Source: Oscillospiraceae bacterium (GTDB lineage: Bacteria; Bacillota_A; Clostridia; Oscillospirales; Oscillospiraceae). From it: a DNA stretch of 9,040 bases. Below the pieces are notes generated by a model. It had not been told where the DNA came from and made no database searches. It saw only the letters and a program-made list of their open reading frames with translations. Position 1 is the stretch's first letter. Every line of letters starts with the position of its first letter. Shown in pieces: positions 1 through 6,998 of the stretch. The translations under genes were made by a program, and so were the position numbers. The stretch spans positions 1 through 9,040 of the forward strand of contig JAFOBK010000208.1 in the NCBI GenBank assembly GCA_017381835.1. Direction: 5' to 3'.

Positions 1-63
1 AGTTGGTAGAGTACCCGGTTCATACCCGGCCTGTCACCTGTTCGAGTCAGGTCGCCGCTACCA
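1..63 (+). tRNA. tRNA-Met (CAT), 5' truncated by the window edge
   Basis: The 3' part of a tRNA, beginning in the D loop. The anticodon CAT is at 21-23 in the loop ttCATac. A five-base variable region, the T arm ACCTG-TTCGAGT-CAGGT, the acceptor strand CGCCGCT, discriminator A and an encoded CCA (61-63) follow. The anticodon stem lacks the three stacked G-C pairs of initiator tRNAs and the T loop has no A60, so elongator Met fits best. A CAT tRNA-Ile whose first anticodon base becomes lysidine cannot be fully excluded without the 5' half. The outer pair of the anticodon stem is a C-C mismatch (27/43 in tRNA numbering). It abuts tRNA-Glu with no spacer, so the two are co-transcribed and separated by processing. 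Confidence 0.9.
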
Positions 64-138
64 GGCCCGTTGGTCAAGCGGTTAAGACACCGCCCTTTCA
101 CGGCGGTAACATGGGTTCGATTCCCGTACGGGTCACCA
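64..138 (+). tRNA. tRNA-Glu (TTC)
   Basis: A complete 75-nt tRNA. The acceptor stem GGCCCGT pairs with ACGGGTC (one G-U), followed by discriminator A and an encoded CCA at 136-138. The anticodon stem CCGCC/GGCGG (90-94/102-106) closes the loop ctTTCac, with anticodon TTC at 97-99, which reads GAA and GAG as glutamate. The T arm has the standard GGTTCGATTCC core. The gene starts on the base after the preceding tRNA's CCA and runs directly into an intrinsic terminator, so it is the last gene of its cluster. Its last 19 bases before the final CA (118-136) are repeated exactly at 284-302. Confidence 0.97.
118..136 (+). repeat. tRNA-Glu 3'-end repeat, copy 1 (possible attachment site)
   Basis: The 19-mer CGATTCCCGTACGGGTCAC spans the T-arm 3' half and the acceptor strand of tRNA-Glu. 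It recurs exactly and in direct orientation at 284-302. Many tyrosine integrases use tRNA 3' ends as attachment sites and leave such direct repeats at element ends. The repeat is seen; the role as an att site is inference. Confidence 0.55.
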
Positions 139-173
139 AAAAAACTCCTCACCATTCGGTGAGGAGTTTTTTT
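138..173 (+). terminator. Intrinsic terminator of the tRNA cluster
   Basis: A perfect 10-bp stem ACTCCTCACC/GGTGAGGAGT (144-153/158-167) with the 4-base loop ATTC, followed by a run of Ts to 173 and preceded by a run of As. This is a strong rho-independent terminator starting right at the tRNA-Glu CCA. The A run on the other side could also let it stop minus-strand transcription. Confidence 0.95.
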
Positions 174-371
174 GCTTACCCGAGGGAATCGAAGATTCCT
201 ATTCCACAGTCCGGTGGACTGTGGATCGCCGACGGCTGGACGGCGGCGACACCTATATTTTTGCCTTTAGGCAAAAATGCAAACGATTCCCGTACGGGTC
301 ACTATCATCGTGTCCACTGGACACTTTCTTAGTCCGTGGGAGGTTCTCGTCGAATCATGAACTGCATATAG
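174..371. other. Non-coding, stem-loop-rich spacer between tRNA cluster and convergent operon
   Basis: No credible gene is seen here; short frames lack ribosome sites and recognisable protein character. The stretch carries a chain of inverted repeats: GGAATC/GATTCC (185-190/194-199), a perfect 10-bp stem TCCACAGTCC/GGACTGTGGA with a 3-base loop (203-212/216-225), TCGCCG/CGGCGA (226-231/244-249), TTTTTGCC/GGCAAAAA (258-265/270-277) and GTGTCC/GGACAC (310-315/319-324). The tRNA-Glu 19-mer copy lies within it. It could be a structured RNA, a decayed mobile element or a recombination site; none can be decided from this sequence alone. Confidence 0.5.
284..302 (+). repeat. tRNA-Glu 3'-end repeat, copy 2 (possible att scar)
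   Basis: An exact 19-bp match to the 3' end of tRNA-Glu, 166 bp downstream of the gene copy. It continues with TAT instead of CA, so the CCA end is broken, and the upstream sequence does not form the rest of a tRNA. It is therefore a fragment and not a second tRNA gene. It could be an attachment-site remnant of an excised or decayed element, or the near boundary of an element whose other end lies elsewhere. Confidence 0.55.
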
Positions 372-403
372 AAAACCTCCCGGCACGATGTGCCGGGAGG
401 TTT
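372..403 (-). terminator. Intrinsic terminator of the transporter/GH2 operon
   Basis: A perfect 13-bp stem (373-385/391-403) containing CCTCCCGGCA/TGCCGGGAGG with a 5-base loop. Read on the minus strand it begins 12 nt after the stop codon of the last gene and continues into TTTTC. It closes the minus-strand operon and faces the tRNA terminator across the spacer. The U tract is short, but the stem is very stable. Confidence 0.85.
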
Positions 404-414
404 GTTTATGTATT

Positions 415-1638
415 TTACGCATCCTCTCTGCGGAAGGCGGTCCACTTTTTACAAATCGCAAAGCAAATCAGTGCGCCTGCCAGGGCAATGCCGATCCAAA
501 GGGTGGTGGTACCGGCCCAGCCCAGGGACAGGGACAGCAGCGCAGTACCGTAGGTAGACAGCGCACTTCCCAAATAGGTGCAGCTGTTAAGTACACCGGA
601 TACCAGACCCACACGGCCAAACCGACGGAACTGACGGGGTACCATGCCGATCAGCACAAAGTTGACACCATGCATGCAACCTGCCAGAGCGGCCATAAAC
701 AAAGCCGTCAGCAGCACGCTGCGGGACATGACCAGTGCTACAAGAATGGCCGCAACAGTACCGATAGCGAAGATCACACCGGAAGTAACTGCCTCATGGG
801 AGGACAGCTTCCGGAACAGCCATGCGGCAGCCTGGGAACAGAGAATCTGGAAAATGGGCAGCAGAACACCGGTGAGGATGGCGGAAGAACTGTCCAGACC
901 AAAACTTTCGCATACGAAGGTGGGCATCCAGTTGGTGACACCGTCCCGCAGCGCACCTTGCAGCACAATGGCCACCATCACAAGGCCCATCAGCAGCAGA
1001 ACATGCTTGGTGAAGGGCTCCGCGGTGCTGGTTTGAGGTTTTTCTTTCTCAGAGACATGGCGTGCCTCTTTGTCTCCAAACCAAAGACCGAACAGCACTT
1101 TCCACAGCACAGCCATTGTCAGCGCGGCCATGCCGCTGAAGGCAAACACGGTCTGAAAACCGCTGAGCCGGATCAGCAGCGGAGAGCAGGTGTACACCAG
1201 AATGGTGGCAAAGGCGCTGCCCCAGTTGACCCAAACGCAGGCACGGCTGTAGGCATCCTGGTTTAAATGGATCGCCATGATTGCCACCAGCGGAGGCCAC
1301 ATACATGCCTGGGCAAAGCCGTTGATAGCCCAGAGCAGGGGGAGCAGCCGGGCATTTTCCAGCATGGATACGCTGAGGTTCATGGCGGAAGTCAGCAGGA
1401 AACCCACCAGAATGATGTTCTGCGGTTTGAACCGGTCACCCAGCCAGCCGCTGAGGATCTGACCGCTGCCATAGAAGATGGAGCATAGCGTCAGCGCCAG
1501 GGCAGCAGTTTGACGGGCGGTAAAGCCGGACTGTACCAGATCCACCATAATGGCCGCCAAATTGATCCGGGACAGATAGCTGACAAAATAGACCGCTGTA
1601 CATAGGAAGGTCAATCGGGTAAACTGCTTGTTTTTCAC
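415..1638 (-). CDS. MFS transporter, organophosphate:phosphate antiporter (OPA) type
   Basis: A 407-aa membrane protein with about 12 hydrophobic segments in two halves, joined by a charged cytoplasmic linker near residues 188-210. The family signatures resemble GlpT/UhpT/UhpC: YFVSYLSRINLA (17-28), GWLGDRFKPQ (64-73) and WAINGFAQACMWPP (103-116). From memory of GlpT, the two phosphate-binding arginines (R45 and R269) correspond here to R24 and R231 (ALRDGVTNWMPT), so a phosphorylated or similar anionic substrate exchanged for phosphate is plausible, though not proven. The start is GTG at 1636-1638, overlapping the TGA of the GH2 gene by 4 nt, with AGGAGG 10 nt upstream (1649-1654). It is the last gene of the operon, so its amount is probably tied to GH2 translation. 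Specificity cannot be read from sequence; UhpC-like sensing is an alternative. Confidence 0.85.
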   Translation of the reverse strand: MKNKQFTRLTFLCTAVYFVSYLSRINLAAIMVDLVQSGFTARQTAALALTLCSIFYGSGQILSGWLGDRFKPQNIILVGFLLTSAMNLSVSMLENARLLPLLWAINGFAQACMWPPLVAIMAIHLNQDAYSRACVWVNWGSAFATILVYTCSPLLIRLSGFQTVFAFSGMAALTMAVLWKVLFGLWFGDKEARHVSEKEKPQTSTAEPFTKHVLLLMGLVMVAIVLQGALRDGVTNWMPTFVCESFGLDSSSAILTGVLLPIFQILCSQAAAWLFRKLSSHEAVTSGVIFAIGTVAAILVALVMSRSVLLTALFMAALAGCMHGVNFVLIGMVPRQFRRFGRVGLVSGVLNSCTYLGSALSTYGTALLSLSLGWAGTTTLWIGIALAGALICFAICKKWTAFRREDA

Positions 1639-3332
1639 AGAGAAAGCGCCTCCTTCAGAAGCTCTGCAATTGCCCGCATTTGCGCTTCATCTGCCTTGTT
1701 CACCTTCCGGTCATAGGTGAGGAAGCCGTTGATCTCGTCTTCTACATCGGAAACCTGGGTGATGATGGCGGCACACAGACCGTTCTTTGCGGCGGGAATC
1801 ACCTTTTCCCGATAGAGCTTATCCACAGATTCCCGAAAATGTTCTTCACTCTTGCAGGCTTTGTAACCATAGGCATTGCCGGTGTTGAACAGATGGCCCT
1901 CTGCGGGATAGGCATAACCGCCGAACTCACTGAGTACCAAAGGCTTGTCGGATACGTTCAGGGTGCTCCAGGGGGTAAAGTAAATGTGCCGGCTGTCCAC
2001 ATCGGACTTTTTCTGCCGGAACCAGCCGGAGGTGGCATCGATGATACGGCTGCTGTCTAAGGTTTTGAACCGTTCATAGACCGCTTCACTGTCAAACTGT
2101 CCCCAACTCTCGTTGAAAATGGTCCAGTAGAGAATGCAGGGATGGTTTTTCAGCTGACGGACAGTAGCTTCCATGCACCGCAGGAATTCCTTGCGGGTGT
2201 TTTCGTCCGGATGCATATGCTTGTCATTGAGCTTCTGAATGCCGATGGTGGGCAACGCCGTATCCCGCAGGAAATTGTAGTCGCCGTTGTTGACCATGTC
2301 CTGGAATACCACCATGCCCAGCTTGTCGCACTGGTAGTAGAATTCCTCCGGCTCCACCTTGATATGCTTACGCAGGGTGTTGAAGCCAAGCTTCTTCATT
2401 TCTGTGATATCTCTTGCATAGCACTCCGGCTTTGCGGGGGTAAAGATGCCATCGGGCCAGTAACCCTGATCCAAAAGGCCGTGGAAGAAGTAGGGCTTGC
2501 CGTTGAGGCACAGACGAGGAATGCCGTTCACAGTCTTACTCTCGATGGTGCGCAGGGCAAAATAGCTCTGTACCCGATCGGATTGGGTTTCAATAGTGAA
2601 ATCATAAAGATAAGGATCCTCGGGACTCCACAGGTGGGGATCTTCAGGCACAATTACAGCCTTGCCCCTGACCAGGGGATATTCCTTACCCTCGCACAGC
2701 ACGGTTCCATCCAGCGCGGGGGTGGTGACGACGGTGGCTTTTGTCAGATCCACCTGAATATCCAGTTTCTCAATGTAGGTTTCCGGCACGCTTTCCAGCC
2801 ACACCGTCTGCCAAATACCGGAAACAGGGGTGTACCACATACCGCCCCGCTTGAGAGTCTGCTTACCGTAGGGGTGGATCTGATTCTTCAGATCATCGTG
2901 GCAGCGGAATTTGATTTCATTTTCTCCGGCAACCAGTGCATCGGTGATATCAAAGGTGATTGTCCAATAACCGCCGGTGTGACAGCCGACCTTTTTGTCA
3001 TTTACAAAGCAGTAGAGGTGCTGGTCGGCGGCACCAATGTGCAGCAGAACGCGGCCTTTTTGAAAAGAATCCGGCAGGGTAAACTTGCGGCGGTATGCCA
3101 AAGCGCAACCTTCGGGGAAATGTTCGTGGATACCGGACAGCAGGCTTTCCGGACAGAAAGGCACCCGGATAGATTTGTCATAGTTTTTGGGAAATGTATT
3201 GGAACCAACCCCAAACTCCCACTCACCATTCAGGTTTACATAACTATCCCGTTTTAACTGAGGGCGGGGATAAACCTGCCAGGGAATTCCCGTTAACGTT
3301 TCTCCCTCGGGGGTATACAGATTATGGAGCAT
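1635..3332 (-). CDS. Glycoside hydrolase family 2 beta-glycosidase
   Basis: A 565-aa protein with the three-domain GH2 core: sugar-binding jelly roll (about 30-182, including LNGEWEF and WYTPVSGIWQTVWLE), immunoglobulin-like domain (about 183-263) and TIM barrel (about 265-565). The retaining catalytic pair is visible: acid/base E408 in FNESWG and nucleophile E469 in LSEFGGY. No signal peptide is seen, so it acts in the cytoplasm on imported glycosides. It is near the length of beta-glucuronidases, but the Asn-x-Lys-Gly motif that marks glucuronide recognition is not apparent; the late barrel instead reads QVSDVEDEINGFLTYDRK. A beta-galactosidase or another beta-glycosidase is therefore equally possible. 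The ATG shares one base with the TAA of the upstream transporter, with GGAG about 8 nt before it, so translation is coupled to glycoside uptake. Confidence 0.9.
   Translation of the reverse strand: MLHNLYTPEGETLTGIPWQVYPRPQLKRDSYVNLNGEWEFGVGSNTFPKNYDKSIRVPFCPESLLSGIHEHFPEGCALAYRRKFTLPDSFQKGRVLLHIGAADQHLYCFVNDKKVGCHTGGYWTITFDITDALVAGENEIKFRCHDDLKNQIHPYGKQTLKRGGMWYTPVSGIWQTVWLESVPETYIEKLDIQVDLTKATVVTTPALDGTVLCEGKEYPLVRGKAVIVPEDPHLWSPEDPYLYDFTIETQSDRVQSYFALRTIESKTVNGIPRLCLNGKPYFFHGLLDQGYWPDGIFTPAKPECYARDITEMKKLGFNTLRKHIKVEPEEFYYQCDKLGMVVFQDMVNNGDYNFLRDTALPTIGIQKLNDKHMHPDENTRKEFLRCMEATVRQLKNHPCILYWTIFNESWGQFDSEAVYERFKTLDSSRIIDATSGWFRQKKSDVDSRHIYFTPWSTLNVSDKPLVLSEFGGYAYPAEGHLFNTGNAYGYKACKSEEHFRESVDKLYREKVIPAAKNGLCAAIITQVSDVEDEINGFLTYDRKVNKADEAQMRAIAELLKEALSL
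1649..1654 (-). promoter_or_regulatory. Ribosome binding site fixing a GTG start
   Basis: A perfect AGGAGG inside the last codons of the GH2 gene, 10 nt before the GTG at 1638. It supports the non-ATG start of the OPA-type transporter and the GTGA stop/start coupling. Confidence 0.8.
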
Positions 3333-4627
3333 TATGCATTCTCCTTTTTCAGCTTTTTAAACAGCGGCATCAGCACCACCCAGATGAAGATGGCGGCAAT
3401 GAAAGCGGCCAGGAAGATATTCCGGTTGGGGATAAAGGAGGTGGTGCCGTCATCATTCAAAATGGTTTCTGCATTTTTCAGAACAGCAGCACCGATAGCG
3501 GGACCGATCACACCGGGAATCAGCACCTGGCCCACGATCCGCAGACCCTGGAACATGCCGGCCTTGCCAGCGGGAGTCTTGTCACGGATGATAGCGCCGA
3601 ACATAGCCATACCGGCCAGATAGCCGCACATCATGATGAGGCTTCCCAGGAAAACGGGAACGGTGTGGCGGAAGAAATAGAGCAGCACAAAGCCTGCCAT
3701 CAGCATGGCAAGGGGCAGAATAACAGCAGAGCGGAATCCCTTCTTGTCATACTGCTTGCCGTAAAAGAAAGTAAATGCGGCAGCCAGCACAATGGCGGGG
3801 GCGAAAATCAGCACATAGTTGTCCATGCCCAAAGTCACGGTGTAATAGAGGATCAAATAGGGCATGAAGATCTGAATGGCAATGCCGAAAACGGCATAGG
3901 CAGCCAGCGCCAGGTAAAGCTCCGGATTGGACTTTACCACGGGAGGCAGGAAACCGTAAAACAGATTCTTGAAGTAGTTTTCGTTGCCGCTGGTATCCAG
4001 CTTCGGCTCGCTGATCAGCCAAAAACCGGCAATACCCAAAGCGGTGACCACAGAGCCGATGATCAGGAAGATGGCGGTCCAGCTTTCGGATTTACCCAGG
4101 TCAAAGCCCATAAAGCCGCCGAATACGGCCAGGATTGCCAGCAGCGGCATCATGGAGTTGATACCCTCCACGGCACCACGGTTGGTCTCGTCGGTGGAGT
4201 CGGTAAGCCAGGCATTGAAGCAGGCGTCGTTGGCGGAGGAACCGAAGAAGGTCATAACGCAGTCCAAAATGATGGTCAGGCTCACGCCCACAGCTGCTGC
4301 GGAGGCATAGGGGAAGAGCTTTCCGATCACATCCACCCGAACCAAAGAGAAGCTGAGGATGGAGATGCCCCAGAGGATGTAACCGCCGCAGATAAAGAGC
4401 TTCCGCTTACCGATCTTATCGGAAAAAGCACCTACAAGCAGCGTGGTTACCGTGGCAGCTACGGCAGAAGCGGCTACCATACCGGAGATCGCTTCGGCGC
4501 TGGCACCAAACATCTTGTAGATAAATACATTAAAATACATATTTTCCATGACCCAGGCGATCTGTCCAACCAGGGAGAAGATCACAAGGGAAGCCCAAAA
4601 TTTGGGGGAAGCTTTTGTCTTACCCAT
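3332..4627 (-). CDS. MFS transporter, probable sugar/glycoside importer
   Basis: A 431-aa polytopic membrane protein with about 12 hydrophobic segments, the MFS motif A-like loop GAFSDKIGKRK (66-76) after the second segment and a basic C-terminus. The middle cytoplasmic segment NAWLTDSTDETNRG and the later RDKTPAGKAGMFQGLR resemble GPH/SLC45-like sugar transporters; this placement is from memory of the family, and the substrate is inferred from the neighbouring GH2 enzyme. It is the first gene of its operon. The transcript should start about 23 nt upstream, from an extended -10 promoter. The only ribosome site seen is a modest AGGTG close to the ATG. The stop codon overlaps the GH2 start by one base (TAATG), linking transport and hydrolysis. 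Confidence 0.85.
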   Translation of the reverse strand: MGKTKASPKFWASLVIFSLVGQIAWVMENMYFNVFIYKMFGASAEAISGMVAASAVAATVTTLLVGAFSDKIGKRKLFICGGYILWGISILSFSLVRVDVIGKLFPYASAAAVGVSLTIILDCVMTFFGSSANDACFNAWLTDSTDETNRGAVEGINSMMPLLAILAVFGGFMGFDLGKSESWTAIFLIIGSVVTALGIAGFWLISEPKLDTSGNENYFKNLFYGFLPPVVKSNPELYLALAAYAVFGIAIQIFMPYLILYYTVTLGMDNYVLIFAPAIVLAAAFTFFYGKQYDKKGFRSAVILPLAMLMAGFVLLYFFRHTVPVFLGSLIMMCGYLAGMAMFGAIIRDKTPAGKAGMFQGLRIVGQVLIPGVIGPAIGAAVLKNAETILNDDGTTSFIPNRNIFLAAFIAAIFIWVVLMPLFKKLKKENA

Positions 4628-4657
4628 AAAAGCACCTGCTTTCCAGTTAATAAAATC

Positions 4658-4686
4658 AGTATATCACAGGGAAAAAGTCAATGCAA
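4658..4686 (-). promoter_or_regulatory. Sigma-A promoter of the transporter/GH2 operon
   Basis: On the minus strand: -35 TTGCAT (4681-4686), 17-nt spacer, -10 TATACT (4658-4663), with an extended -10 TG one base upstream. Transcription would start near 4650, giving a leader of about 23 nt. It lies between the terminator of the upstream operon and the first ATG, which is where a promoter is needed. No clear operator palindrome was seen around it. Confidence 0.75.
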
Positions 4687-4705
4687 GAAAGAGAAAGATG
4701 CGGAC

Positions 4706-4733
4706 AAAAAAGTCCCCGGGAATCCCGGGGACT
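4706..4733 (-). terminator. Intrinsic terminator after the carboxylesterase gene
   Basis: A perfect 10-bp GC-rich stem AGTCCCCGGG/CCCGGGGACT (4711-4720/4724-4733) with a 3-base loop. On the minus strand it is followed by a run of six Ts. It begins 9 nt after the TAA of the carboxylesterase gene and separates the two operons. Confidence 0.93.
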
Positions 4734-4742
4734 TGCTGTATA

Positions 4743-6095
4743 TTATTCGCCCACAGCCTTGTTGGTGAGCATGGTGTAGACCTGCTTCAATGTGCTGGGT
4801 TTACCCATGTGGGCTTTCTTTTCGCCCATGATCATGCTGCGGTCGCCGGCAGTGACCCATTCGGGATTGCTGGGGCCGTTGGGATTGCCCTTCTTGGCAA
4901 AATTGCAAAGATAGCGAACCATCAGGTCGGAAAGTTCCCGATCCTTCTCCTCAAAGGGTCTCCAGCCGTTGTCCAGGGTGCCGAACCAGTACCACAGATC
5001 AGCGGAGTGCCAGGCGCCGTGCTTGTCGCCGGGGAGCTGCCGCTCAAAGTACCAGGCATAACTGGGAACCTCCTGGGCTTTGCACCAGTTCTTGCCCATG
5101 GCATACAGCATAGGGGGCATCAGATCCTGGCTGTTGCAGCCGGCCATGTAAGGGATCCGGTGTTGTTCATCCTTTGCCAAAATATCCACACCGCTGCCGG
5201 TGAGCAGACGGCCATCCAGGCAGGGGGAGCAGGCCTGACCGCCGCCCTTAACTTCCTTTTTGGTCTGCTGCCAGGCGGCAAACAGCGTGTCGGGAGAAAC
5301 GGCACGGAATTCTGCCAAAGTCTTGCAGCCGCAATTTGCCATGACAGCATGCCAGAAATCGTAGAATTTTTCAGGAGAAGCCGGTGTCATCAGCTTGCTG
5401 ACACCGCCGCCGCTGGAGAGAACGGCTTTCTGGAACAAACCCTTTGTCAGAGGACTCAGACAATGCTGCTGGACGCTCATAGCGCCGGCAGACTGACCCA
5501 TAATGGTGATGTTCTTCGGGTCACCGCCAAATGCGGCAATATTGTCTTTGACCCAGGAAATAGCGGTCATCTGGTCGTAGAGACCGTAGTTGCCGGTGTG
5601 GCCGGCTTCTTCCTTCAGTTCCGGCAGAGTCACAAAACCCATGGGTCCCAGCCGGTAGTTGATGGTCACGGCGATCACATTCTCCTTAGGCCAAACGGGG
5701 CCATCAAAATGCTTTTCGTGGCCGCAGCCGCCGGTAAAACCGCCGCCGTGGATGTACACGATGACGGGGAGGTTGTCGCCGTCCTTGGCTTCCTCAGGTG
5801 TCCAGATATTCAGGAACAGGCAGTCCTCATCGTAAGTATAGACTTCACCTTTGCGGAATTCATTATAGTAGAAATACTTCTTTTCGTTCAGCTCTTCGTC
5901 ATAAAATGCCCGGGGCTGATAGGAGCAGTTGCCGTATGCGGTGGCATCGTAAATACCCTCCCAGCCGGTTACCTGAACGGGGTATTCCCAGCGGCCGGCG
6001 GTGGCATAGCGGATGCCCTTGTAAGCGGAGGTACCGGCGACTCTGCCGGAGCAGCCCCGGACCTCACCGCAGGGTGTTGTTACAATATAATCCAT
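4743..6095 (-). CDS. Type-B carboxylesterase (serine esterase)
   Basis: A 450-aa alpha/beta-hydrolase of the COesterase family. Visible motifs: the type-B signature EDCLFLNIW (90-98), oxyanion-hole IHGGGF (115-120), INYRLGPMGF (145-154) and nucleophile S202 in GQSAGA. The probable acid is D324 in GCNSQD and the probable histidine H363 in GAWHSADLWYWFG. It hydrolyses carboxylic esters. It lacks a signal peptide, so it is probably cytoplasmic, unlike many secreted members, and is shorter than typical eukaryotic type-B esterases. A GAGGT site lies 8 nt before the ATG, and the upstream hydrolase gene ends only 13 nt away, so both share a transcript. The context suggests removal of acyl or aryl groups (acetyl or feruloyl-like) from imported glycosides; the substrate is inference. 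Confidence 0.92.
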   Translation of the reverse strand: MDYIVTTPCGEVRGCSGRVAGTSAYKGIRYATAGRWEYPVQVTGWEGIYDATAYGNCSYQPRAFYDEELNEKKYFYYNEFRKGEVYTYDEDCLFLNIWTPEEAKDGDNLPVIVYIHGGGFTGGCGHEKHFDGPVWPKENVIAVTINYRLGPMGFVTLPELKEEAGHTGNYGLYDQMTAISWVKDNIAAFGGDPKNITIMGQSAGAMSVQQHCLSPLTKGLFQKAVLSSGGGVSKLMTPASPEKFYDFWHAVMANCGCKTLAEFRAVSPDTLFAAWQQTKKEVKGGGQACSPCLDGRLLTGSGVDILAKDEQHRIPYMAGCNSQDLMPPMLYAMGKNWCKAQEVPSYAWYFERQLPGDKHGAWHSADLWYWFGTLDNGWRPFEEKDRELSDLMVRYLCNFAKKGNPNGPSNPEWVTAGDRSMIMGEKKAHMGKPSTLKQVYTMLTNKAVGE

Positions 6096-6108
6096 GGTGA
6101 TTTACCTC

Positions 6109-6981
6109 TTAACCGTGCTTGGGGGCAGGGCCGCCGGGCATGGTAATACCCAGCTCAGCCAGATACTTACCCATTCTGCTGGTGGATTTATCCACAAACT
6201 GAAGTGCGCCGAAGATCCGGTACAGCCAGTCCGCGCTCATATCCAGCCACTTGGCATAGGAAGCGTTCAGCATCTGACTGCTTCCGTCTGCGGTGGTCTC
6301 GTCTGCCAGGGCATAGCCGTGGGGGCCGTGCTGGAAGATGTGCAGCTCATAGCCAAGACCCAGAGAAGCGTACTTTTGCGCAACGGGCAGCGCACCGAAG
6401 TTGGTGAGCATATCCTCCGCAGTGGCTGCCAGGAACACGGGAGGCGCTTCCTTGGTTACATGGTTCAGCAAGGAGACATATTGTGCATCCTCATCGGTGG
6501 CGGTTTCCTTGCCGGTGAGCAGCTTGATCATGTAGTCCACACCGGGCAGATTGGGCAGCTGGACGGCGGGATAATTCAGTACCATGGCATTGGGCTTGTT
6601 TTCACCTATGAGACCGGCAGCAAAGGCTACATGGCCGCCGGCGGAGAAACCGCAGGTGGCAATTTTGCCGGGATCAATGTGCCATTCTTCCGCATGCTCC
6701 CGCAGAAGCTTGACCGCCCAGTCCACTTCCTTCCAGGGTGCAAACTCCTTGGCATCAAAACCGGTGGAGTAGCGCAGAACGAAAGCATGGAAACCCTTGG
6801 CGGCATAGCGCAGAGCGATGGGTTCACCTTCACGGGGAGAGCAGTATACATAGCCGCCGCCGGGGCAGACGATCACAGCGGGACGGCATACATCCTGACC
6901 CAGGGTGATATCGGCATCCAAAAGATAGCCTTCCAGGGTTGCTTCCGGATGATCGGGGCAGGTTATTTGAATCAGTTTCAT
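6109..6981 (-). CDS. Alpha/beta-hydrolase esterase (acetyl-esterase/BD-FAE-like)
   Basis: A 290-aa cytoplasmic alpha/beta-hydrolase. Visible motifs: oxyanion-hole CPGGGY (39-44), SPREGEPIA (48-56), nucleophile S113 in GFSAGG, probable acid D190 in ATAEDM and catalytic H221 in HGPHGYAL. Members with PGGGY plus REGEPIA commonly act as carbohydrate or short-chain acyl esterases, so deacylation of a glycoside is likely. A tail of about 30 residues follows the core fold. The start at 6981 (MKLIQITCPD) has GGAGG 7 nt upstream. A frame continuing to 7041 would add 20 residues, but those are encoded largely by a palindromic repeat and are rejected. It is second in the operon, after a 116-bp gap holding the repeat, and 13 nt before the carboxylesterase. 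Confidence 0.9.
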   Translation of the reverse strand: MKLIQITCPDHPEATLEGYLLDADITLGQDVCRPAVIVCPGGGYVYCSPREGEPIALRYAAKGFHAFVLRYSTGFDAKEFAPWKEVDWAVKLLREHAEEWHIDPGKIATCGFSAGGHVAFAAGLIGENKPNAMVLNYPAVQLPNLPGVDYMIKLLTGKETATDEDAQYVSLLNHVTKEAPPVFLAATAEDMLTNFGALPVAQKYASLGLGYELHIFQHGPHGYALADETTADGSSQMLNASYAKWLDMSADWLYRIFGALQFVDKSTSRMGKYLAELGITMPGGPAPKHG

Positions 6982-6988
6982 AACAATT

Positions 6989-6993
6989 CCTCC
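6989..6993 (-). promoter_or_regulatory. Ribosome binding site deciding the hydrolase start
   Basis: GGAGG on the minus strand, 7 nt before the ATG at 6981. It lies between that ATG and the repeat element, so it supports the internal start over the in-frame upstream ATG at 7041, which falls inside the repeat. Confidence 0.85.
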
Positions 6994-6998
6994 GTATT

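Noticed and set aside
284..302. A second tRNA-Glu gene
   Set aside because: Only the 3' 19 bases match; there is no D arm, no anticodon arm and no CCA end.
3..553. Plus-strand frames over the tRNA genes and the following spacer
   Set aside because: They translate tRNA genes, terminator stems and palindromes; none has a credible start or protein features.
4675..4680. TTGACT-like -35 box closer to the TATACT box
   Set aside because: A TTGACT-like hexamer overlapping this area lies only 12 nt from the -10; the TTGCAT at 17 nt has the correct spacing.
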